Positions 5,838 through 10,819 of a DNA stretch of 10,819 bases are shown here, piece after piece (position 1 is the stretch's first letter; the number at the start of each line of letters is the position of its first letter). The stretch comes from Vulcanimicrobiota bacterium (GTDB taxonomy: Bacteria; Vulcanimicrobiota; Vulcanimicrobiia; Vulcanimicrobiales; Vulcanimicrobiaceae): assembly GCA_027306845.1 (NCBI GenBank), contig DAHUYY010000048.1:1-10819 (forward strand), written 5' to 3'. The notes under the pieces are model-generated. The model worked only from the letters and a program-made list of their open reading frames with translations, had not been told where the DNA came from and did not search any database. The position numbers and the translations under genes were made by a program.

Positions 5838-5869
5838 TCACGCCGAGGGGCGCTAACCCCTCGGCGTGA
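5838..5869 (+). other. Perfect 13-bp hairpin covering the flbD start codon
   Basis: TCACGCCGAGGGG (5838-5850) and CCCCTCGGCGTGA (5857-5869) are exact reverse complements around a 6-nt loop (CGCTAA). The GTG start of flbD (5866-5868) lies in the 3' arm. The only Shine-Dalgarno-like run, GAGGGG (5845-5850), lies in the 5' arm. No T run follows. The structure would hide the flbD start, protect the 3' end of flgE mRNA, or both. It could act as a factor-dependent terminator, but the sequence does not show that. Confidence 0.7.
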
Positions 5870-6075
5870 TCGTCCTTCAGCGCCTCAACGGCGGCACCGT
5901 CATGGTCAACAGCGACCTCATCGAAGCCGTCGAGGAGACGCCCGATACCGTCGTCACGCTCACCTCGGGCAACAAAATCCTCGTGCGCGATTCGATGCTT
6001 GAGATTCAGAAGAAAATCGTCGACTTCAAGCGAAGAATCTACGGCCCGGCCGAGTCGGTTCGCGAGGGGGCTTGA
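5866..6075 (+). CDS. flbD: Flagellar FlbD family protein (SwrD-like)
   Basis: This is a 69-aa member of the small FlbD family (PF06289), whose Bacillus member SwrD raises motor torque, probably by acting on stator function. The family pattern is intact: IVLQRLNGGTVMVNSDLIEA (2-21), then EETPDTVVTLTSGNKILVRD, then a basic amphipathic helix ending KRRIYG. It should not be confused with the Caulobacter transcription factor also called FlbD. GTG 5866 is chosen because the conserved first strand begins at residue 2; the next in-frame ATG would delete it. No good ribosome-binding site is free upstream, and the start is inside a strong hairpin. Immediate proximity to motA and motB fits a stator-related role. 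Confidence 0.9.
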   Translation: MIVLQRLNGGTVMVNSDLIEAVEETPDTVVTLTSGNKILVRDSMLEIQKKIVDFKRRIYGPAESVREGA

Positions 6076-6101
6076 TGCGGAACAGATTGGAGCGCTGAGT
6101 T

Positions 6102-6941
6102 TTGGATATCGCAACTATCGTTGGCCTCGTTCTCGGCTTCGGGGCAATCGCGCTCGCCGGCGCCGTCGGGGGAACCGATCCCGGAATCATTTTCGGACGC
6201 TGGGAAGCAATCGTGCTTATCATCGGCGGAACACTCGGCGCGACGATCACATCGTTCCCGTGGCGCATCTTCATCGACGGCTTCTTCGGAGGCTTCAAAA
6301 CGGCGTTCACCACGCGCAACTACCACGAACGCGACGTCATCGCGACGCTGGTCGCCTTCGCAGAGAAGGCGCGCCGCGAGGGTCTGCTCGCGTTGGAAAA
6401 CGAAGCCGCCGCGCTCGACGACGAATTTATGCGCAAGGGCATTCAGCTCGTAATCGACGGCCGCGACACCGAGATTATCCGTAAAGTTTTGGAAACCGAG
6501 GTTAGCAATAACCAAGAGCGCGGAGCGAAGTCGGAGTCGGTCTTTACCTCGCTTGGCGGCTATTCACCGACCCTCGGCATCATCGGCACCGTTCTCGGCC
6601 TCATCGGCATGCTCAAGGGCTTAGCCTCGGCCGCGAACAGCACCAATATCGCAGGTTCGATCGGCGTCGCAACCGCGCAGGCGTTCGTTGCGACCTTCTT
6701 CGGCATCATGTTCGCCAACTTGCTCTGGTTGCCGATCGCGACGAAGATCAAAGAACGTAACGGCGAGCTCTTGCTGCTGCGCGAAATTATGATCGAAGGC
6801 ATTCTCGCAATTCAGTCGGGCGATAACCCGCGGTTGCTCGAAGAGAAACTCTTGGCGTTCCTCGATCCTCGCGATCGCGAGGCGCATGTCGAAGAGGGCG
6901 GAGCCGTCGCCACCGACGAGCTTGCAGCGAGTTCGACGTAA
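6102..6941 (+). CDS. motA: Flagellar motor stator protein MotA
   Basis: MotA is the inner-membrane ring subunit that, with MotB, couples ion flow to rotation of FliG. Four membrane segments are visible at about residues 3-22, 34-53, 152-172 and 188-212, with the large cytoplasmic loop between the second and third. The loop carries the conserved ARREGLLALE segment (90-99), including the charged residues that contact FliG. The conserved Pro near the channel is P156 in GYSPTLGIIGTVLGL. Length, 279 aa, is normal. The start is TTG 6102, with GGAG (6089-6092) 9 nt upstream, and the product begins directly at the first membrane helix. It lies 26 nt after flbD and 9 nt before motB. Confidence 0.95.
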   Translation: MDIATIVGLVLGFGAIALAGAVGGTDPGIIFGRWEAIVLIIGGTLGATITSFPWRIFIDGFFGGFKTAFTTRNYHERDVIATLVAFAEKARREGLLALENEAAALDDEFMRKGIQLVIDGRDTEIIRKVLETEVSNNQERGAKSESVFTSLGGYSPTLGIIGTVLGLIGMLKGLASAANSTNIAGSIGVATAQAFVATFFGIMFANLLWLPIATKIKERNGELLLLREIMIEGILAIQSGDNPRLLEEKLLAFLDPRDREAHVEEGGAVATDELAASST

Positions 6942-6950
6942 CCCGATCGT

Positions 6951-7787
6951 ATGGCGCAACCCGTAAAGACCGCCGCACGCGCGGCCGAATCGAAGCTCCA
7001 CAACAAACAGAAGGAGCAGCAAGTCGAGACGGCCGGAATGATGCGTTGGCTACTCACGTACGCCGACATGATCACGTTGATGCTCGCGCTCTTTATCATC
7101 CTTTTTGCGATGTCCACGATCAGTCGCGTCAAGGTGCAGGCGTTCGCGAAGTCGGTCTCCGGTGGTTTCAATAACGTGTGGTCGATCAACCAGCCGCCCA
7201 ACGGCGGCAGCAACGGCCAGCAATCCTTCGGGGCGAACGCCAATATCCCAACCCTGCAACGCGAGTTGGAACGTTACGTGCAAAAAAACCAACTCCAGCA
7301 CCAGGTGCAGATCCGCGTCGAGCGGCATAACCTGGTGGTGACGTTGCTATCCGATCGATCTTTCTATAATAGCGGCAGCGCGCGCATTCGGCCGCAGACG
7401 CTAAAAATACTCGACACGGTCGCCGGTTTTCTCAAAAAAACCGCGAACCCGATTCGCGTCGAAGGTAACACCGATAACGTGCCGATTCATACGCCACGCT
7501 ATCCGTCGAACTGGGAGCTCTCGACCGCGCGTGCGGTCAATGTCGTTCGCTATCTCGTCGAACAGGACGGTATCGAGCCGACGCGGGTCGCCGCGGCCGG
7601 GTACGGAAAATTCCACCCGCGGGTCAGCAATGCGACTGCCGCCGGGCGCCAGGAGAACCGCCGCGTCGATATCGTCATTCTCAATAAGAGCGATATTCCG
7701 CAGCCGACCGCGCAGACCAATCGCATCGTCCACGCAGTGAAGAAGCCCGCACCCCATCCTTCCGTCAAACCTACGGGCAAGAGCTAG
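6951..7787 (+). CDS. motB: Flagellar motor stator protein MotB
   Basis: MotB anchors the stator to peptidoglycan and carries the ion-binding aspartate. A short basic cytoplasmic N terminus precedes one membrane helix (about 33-54), WLLTYADMITLMLALFIILF, in which Asp39 corresponds to the channel Asp32 of E. coli. After a linker with a Gly/Asn/Gln-rich stretch (about 83-97) comes the OmpA-like peptidoglycan-binding domain (about 117-245), with EGNTDNVPI (171-179), NWELSTARA (187-195) and NRRVDI (236-241). The tail (246-278) is Pro/Lys-rich. The sequence alone does not decide between proton and sodium use. The ribosome-binding site is poor, so translation is probably coupled to motA 9 nt upstream. 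Its stop codon overlaps the AGGAG of fliM. Confidence 0.95.
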   Translation: MAQPVKTAARAAESKLHNKQKEQQVETAGMMRWLLTYADMITLMLALFIILFAMSTISRVKVQAFAKSVSGGFNNVWSINQPPNGGSNGQQSFGANANIPTLQRELERYVQKNQLQHQVQIRVERHNLVVTLLSDRSFYNSGSARIRPQTLKILDTVAGFLKKTANPIRVEGNTDNVPIHTPRYPSNWELSTARAVNVVRYLVEQDGIEPTRVAAAGYGKFHPRVSNATAAGRQENRRVDIVILNKSDIPQPTAQTNRIVHAVKKPAPHPSVKPTGKS

Positions 7788-7796
7788 GAGCGCGTC

Positions 7797-8786
7797 ATGT
7801 CGAGTTTATCGCAAGAAGAGATCGATGCCCTCATCAATCAACTCGGCAGCGAAGAATCGCAGCTCGAAACGATTGAAAGCCGGCGCATCAAGTCTTTCGA
7901 CTTCCGCTTTAACAAGCGGCTCGATAAGTTTTCCAACAACCAGCTTCAGACGCTCCGCACCCTGCACGAGAACTTTACTCGTCTGCTCAATAACTCGCTC
8001 TCCGTTTACCTGCGGACGCGAGTCGAAGCGACGATCGTTTCGATCGAACAAATAAGTTACGGCGATTTTATCGCCTCGATCGGCATCCCCTCGATCCTCG
8101 CGATCTTTTCGATGGATCCGTTGCCGGGAAGCGGCATCGTGCAAGTCGATCTGAACCTCGTGTTCTCCATCATCGATCGTTTGCTCGGCGGCCCGGGCTG
8201 GTTTCCACCGAAATTACGCGATCTCACCGATATCGAACGGACGCTCATGCAGCGCTTTATGGCGCGCATGCTCAACAGCTATCGTGAGTCCTGGAACTAC
8301 CTGCTGACGCTCTCCCTGAAGATCGAAGCGCTCGATTCCAACCCGCAGTTCATTCCGCGCATCATCCCCCTCGACCAAATCATCGCCTATGTCTCGATGG
8401 AGCTGAAGGTCGGCGACATGGCCGGCGTGAGGAACTTCTGCCTGCCCTACTTGGTTCTGCAGTCGATCGGGCAACAACTGACCGATTTCCAGTGGTCGCC
8501 GACGGTGATCGCAGGGCGGGGCATGACCGAGGATGATGTCGCCCAGTTAGAACGAAACGTCGAGCGGGCGGAGATCGATTTCGAAGTCGAGTTGGGGCGT
8601 ACGATGCTCTCGCTGCGCGATCTCGTCTCGCTGCAACTCGGGGATCTCGTGGTGCTCGATAACGAGACCTCGCAGCCGCTGGTGGGGAAAGTCAACGAGC
8701 GGGAGAAGTATCACCTCTTTCCGGGAGTCTATAAAGATCGCTATGCTATGAAGGTTGCCGGTGCGCTCACGAATGAGGACGAATAA
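7797..8786 (+). CDS. fliM: Flagellar motor switch protein FliM
   Basis: FliM forms the middle of the C-ring and binds phosphorylated CheY to reverse rotation. The N-terminal CheY-P-binding motif LSQEEIDAL is intact at residues 4-12, so a chemotaxis system is expected elsewhere in the genome. The middle domain contains the GGPG motif (131-134, the GGXG that contacts FliG) within IIDRLLGGPGW. The C-terminal SpoA domain (about 255-325) contains VELGRTMLSLRDLVSLQLGD. Length, 329 aa, is standard. AGGAG (7786-7790) lies 6 nt before ATG 7797. FliN/FliY follows 6 nt after its stop. Confidence 0.97.
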   Translation: MSSLSQEEIDALINQLGSEESQLETIESRRIKSFDFRFNKRLDKFSNNQLQTLRTLHENFTRLLNNSLSVYLRTRVEATIVSIEQISYGDFIASIGIPSILAIFSMDPLPGSGIVQVDLNLVFSIIDRLLGGPGWFPPKLRDLTDIERTLMQRFMARMLNSYRESWNYLLTLSLKIEALDSNPQFIPRIIPLDQIIAYVSMELKVGDMAGVRNFCLPYLVLQSIGQQLTDFQWSPTVIAGRGMTEDDVAQLERNVERAEIDFEVELGRTMLSLRDLVSLQLGDLVVLDNETSQPLVGKVNEREKYHLFPGVYKDRYAMKVAGALTNEDE

Positions 8787-8792
8787 GCGACG

Positions 8793-9680
8793 ATGATGCA
8801 GATCGATAATCTCGCCGATACGATGTTTGCGGCGGCGGCGACCGTGCTCGGGCGCTTGGTCGAGCAATCGGCGGTCGCCGGGGCGAGCATCCGCGCCGAC
8901 CACGAGGGCTCGATTCACACCGAGGGCGACGAACTGGTCGCCCTTGCCGACATTCCGTCGATCGCCGCCCAACTCGTCGTTCGCTTTCAACGCGAGGATC
9001 TCGCGCATATCGTCGGCTTGATGCTCGGCGGCGAGGAGTCGGTCGGCGAACTCGGCCCGATGCAACTCTCCATCGCCTCGGAGACCGTCTCGCAGATCGC
9101 GGTCGCCATGGCCGAACGCCTCGCCGAGAATATCGGCGCCGGAACGGCGGGAATCCACGCCGAGCTCTGCAGCGACGCAACGCTGCTGCCGCCGCCGCCC
9201 TTTCAATCGTATAGTGCGCCGGTACAACTCGAAAACGATTTGGCGCCCCGCATCGCGGTCGATTTCGCCGCGATTACGCTCTCGAAACTCGGCAGTGCAG
9301 AAGAGCCGGCTCCGGCCGCTGCGAGCGCCGCTGCAGTTCCTTCGGCCGCCGCGAAGCCGGCCCCGGCGCCGGTCGCCGCCGCCCCGGCCCAGTTCGCTCC
9401 CATCGTGCCGACGCAGGCAAAGAAAGCGCCGGCGGGGCAGGCGAATCTCGATCTCGTTCACGACGTGCCGCTGCAAGTGCGCGCGATTCTCGGAAAAACC
9501 GTGATGCAGTTGCGCGACGTCGTCTCACTCCAGCAAGGAAGCGTTTTCGAACTCGATAAGCTCGCCGTCGACCCGATCGACATCTACGTCAATAATATTC
9601 TTATTGCACGCGGAGAGGTCGTTGTCGTGGATGATAAATACGCGGTGAAAATCAGCGAGCTGAATCCTCAGGTCGGCTAG
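8793..9680 (+). CDS. fliN: Flagellar motor switch protein FliN/FliY
   Basis: FliN/FliY is at the base of the C-ring. The C-terminal SpoA (FliN) domain spans about 219-292: VHDVPLQVRAILGKTVMQL, then RDVVSLQQGSVFELDKLAVD and the GEVVVVDDKYAVKI ending. An N-terminal CheC-like domain (about 1-160) makes it FliY-like. In CheC/FliY phosphatases the site is D/S-x3-E-x2-N. Here S93, E97 and S100 occupy it, so the Asn is replaced by Ser and CheY-P phosphatase activity is doubtful. The N terminus lacks the EIDAL-type CheY-binding peptide found in Bacillus FliY. An Ala/Pro-rich linker (about 168-215) joins the domains. Total length is 295 aa, against ~137 for enterobacterial FliN. ATG 8793 and ATG 8796 are both possible; no strong ribosome-binding site is seen, which suggests coupling to fliM. 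Confidence 0.92.
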   Translation: MMQIDNLADTMFAAAATVLGRLVEQSAVAGASIRADHEGSIHTEGDELVALADIPSIAAQLVVRFQREDLAHIVGLMLGGEESVGELGPMQLSIASETVSQIAVAMAERLAENIGAGTAGIHAELCSDATLLPPPPFQSYSAPVQLENDLAPRIAVDFAAITLSKLGSAEEPAPAAASAAAVPSAAAKPAPAPVAAAPAQFAPIVPTQAKKAPAGQANLDLVHDVPLQVRAILGKTVMQLRDVVSLQQGSVFELDKLAVDPIDIYVNNILIARGEVVVVDDKYAVKISELNPQVG

Positions 9681-9700
9681 CGGAGCCCGCGCAGCGGTTC

Positions 9701-10054
9701 ATGACGACGCATCTCTGGACTCAATACATCTTCGCGCTGATCGTCGTCGCCGTTGTTTTGCTGCTATTCGCCGCGCTCGTCAAAGCCTTAGGGCGCGGGC
9801 GCATCGTCCTGTCGGCGGATCGACGCCTGGTAACGGTGCTGGAATCGACGCCGCTCGGCGCCCACGGAGCGCTGCATGTTGTGAAGGTCGGGGCGCGCTA
9901 TCTACTCGTCGCGAGTGCGGTTTCGGGGACGCGACAGATCATCGAAATTCCCGCCGATGAGATCGAAGGTTGGATGGCCGCGCAAAGGGCAGGCTTCGAT
10001 GTCACCAAACGCGCGTGGAGTTCGATCTTCGCGCTTCCCAGGAGCAAACGATGA
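9701..10054 (+). CDS. fliO: Flagellar biosynthesis protein FliO
   Basis: FliO is a small membrane protein that helps assemble the FliP export-gate complex. The 117-aa product has one membrane segment (about residues 9-29, rich in Val, Leu and Ala) after a short N terminus. A small cytoplasmic domain follows, with the FliO-type stretch RLVTVLESTPLGAHGALHVV (42-61), then KVGARYLLVA. Identification rests on this pattern and on position directly before fliP; FliO sequences are poorly conserved. It starts 20 nt after the fliN stop. Its TGA overlaps the fliP ATG by 4 nt (ATGA), a clear sign of translational coupling. Confidence 0.85.
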   Translation: MTTHLWTQYIFALIVVAVVLLLFAALVKALGRGRIVLSADRRLVTVLESTPLGAHGALHVVKVGARYLLVASAVSGTRQIIEIPADEIEGWMAAQRAGFDVTKRAWSSIFALPRSKR

Positions 10055-10819
10055 CGCCGCGTACGCGCGTCGCGGCCGGGGCGGCGGTCCTCGGGTTTGC
10101 GATGCTCTTGCTCGCGCCGGCTCACGTGGCGGCGGCGACCGCTCCGGCCCCGCCGTTGCCGCCGATCCCTTCGTTGAGCATCGGTTTGGGGCAGGCACAC
10201 TCACCGCAGCAAGTGGTGGGAGCGTTGCAGGTGCTGCTCTTGCTCACCGTGCTCGCTCTCGCGCCGACGCTGCTCGTGTTAATGACCTCGTTCACGCGCA
10301 TCATTATCGTGCTCTCGTTCGTGCGGACGGCGCTGGGCACCGCACAAGTTCCGCCGAACCAAGTGCTGATCGGCTTGGCGCTCCTCCTGACGTTCTTCGT
10401 TATGAACCCGGTCATCACGACGATCAACACGACGGCGGTTCAGCCGTACATGAAGAAACAGATATCCCAGCAAGTTGCGCTCGACCGTGCCGCGAAACCG
10501 CTACGAGCGTTCATGTTCAAGCAGACGCGCGAGAAAGATCTCGAACTTTTCTACTCCATCTCCAAACATCCGCGGCCGAAAAAACAAGCCGATGTTCCCA
10601 CCTATATATTGGTCCCGGCGTTCGTCATCTCGGAGTTGAAGACGGCATTCCAGATCGGCTTTTTGCTCTACGTTCCGTTTATCGTCATCGATATGGTCGT
10701 GGCAAGCATCTTGCTCTCAATGGGCATGATGATGATTCCTCCGGTGCTAATCTCGTTACCGATTAAAATCCTCATCTTTTTGCTGGTCGACGGCTGGAAT
10801 CTGGTCGTCGGAGCGCTCT
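10051..10819 (+). CDS. fliP: Flagellar type III export gate protein FliP (3' end cut by window)
   Basis: FliP forms the core of the flagellar protein-export gate in the inner membrane. The frame from ATG 10051 stays open to the right edge, giving 256 residues. It begins with a signal peptide (MTPRTRV, then a hydrophobic stretch ending near AHVAAA), as expected for FliP. A Pro-rich segment and the first membrane region follow. Family signatures are LMTSFTRIIIVLSFVRTALG, QVPPNQVLIGLALLLTFFVM, FMFKQTREKDL, PAFVISELKTAFQIGF, VASILLSMGMMMIPP and LPIKILIFLLVDGWNL. FliP usually ends within a few residues of VDGWNLVVGSL, so almost the whole gene is present. It overlaps fliO by 4 nt. Confidence 0.96.
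   Translation, partial: MTPRTRVAAGAAVLGFAMLLLAPAHVAAATAPAPPLPPIPSLSIGLGQAHSPQQVVGALQVLLLLTVLALAPTLLVLMTSFTRIIIVLSFVRTALGTAQVPPNQVLIGLALLLTFFVMNPVITTINTTAVQPYMKKQISQQVALDRAAKPLRAFMFKQTREKDLELFYSISKHPRPKKQADVPTYILVPAFVISELKTAFQIGFLLYVPFIVIDMVVASILLSMGMMMIPPVLISLPIKILIFLLVDGWNLVVGAL

Noticed and set aside
9915..10766. 283-codon + strand frame overlapping fliO and fliP
   Set aside because: It is out of frame with both genes. The fliP frame from 10051 carries unmistakable FliP motifs, while this frame is Arg/His-rich and motif-free.
1..10819. tRNA or rRNA genes, CRISPR arrays, insertion sequences and prophage elements
   Set aside because: I looked for T-loop signatures, regularly spaced repeats, transposase motifs and terminal inverted repeats and saw none; the window is an ordinary chromosomal operon region.

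Overview
The window is a GC-rich stretch of bacterial chromosome with every supported gene on the + strand. It has two parts. The first is an aromatic amino acid biosynthesis gene (DAHP synthase) behind what reads as a complete tryptophan transcription attenuator. The second is a long flagellar gene block: fliK, flgD, a small conserved 'flagellar operon protein', flgE, flbD, motA, motB, fliM, a FliY-like fliN, fliO and fliP. FliP runs off the right edge a few codons before its expected end.

Layout. Positions 1-176 hold no gene I can identify, apart from a weak 55-codon ORF (35-202) and a near-palindrome (136-154). A sigma70-type promoter (177-205) is followed by a 20-21 codon leader peptide (215-280) with three consecutive Trp codons. 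After it come alternative RNA pairings and an intrinsic terminator (317-343). DAHP synthase follows (388-1206). The flagellar block begins 37 nt later with fliK, which has a perfect Shine-Dalgarno but apparently an ATA start codon (1244). A sigma28-like promoter sequence overlaps the DAHP synthase stop codon (1179-1206). From fliK to fliP the genes are tightly packed, with 3-26 nt gaps or overlaps. The two exceptions both contain strong RNA stem-loops: two tandem ones before flgE (3881-3939) and a perfect 13-bp one that buries the GTG start of flbD (5838-5869).

How it works together. FliK, FlgD and FlgE measure, cap and form the hook. MotA/MotB are the stator and FliM/FliN the switch (C-ring). 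FliO/FliP belong to the flagellar type III export gate. FlbD belongs to the SwrD family linked to motor torque in Bacillus. The DAHP synthase lacks the N-terminal regulatory domain of some relatives, so the Trp-sensing attenuator may be its main control. No terminator is visible between it and fliK, so some flagellar transcription could originate at the Trp-controlled promoter.

Organism. The order flgE-flbD-motA-motB-fliM-fliN/Y-fliO-fliP, with FlbD and the small protein between flgD and flgE, is typical of Firmicutes-like and other non-proteobacterial flagellar operons. The high GC content and Trp-Trp-Trp attenuator argue against a classical low-GC Firmicute. A GC-rich lineage such as Eremiobacterota (WPS-2) or a relative is possible, but this is a weak inference. 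The clearest candidates for something undescribed are regulatory: the attenuator before a DAHP synthase joined to flagellar genes, the ATA start of fliK, and the start-codon hairpin of flbD.
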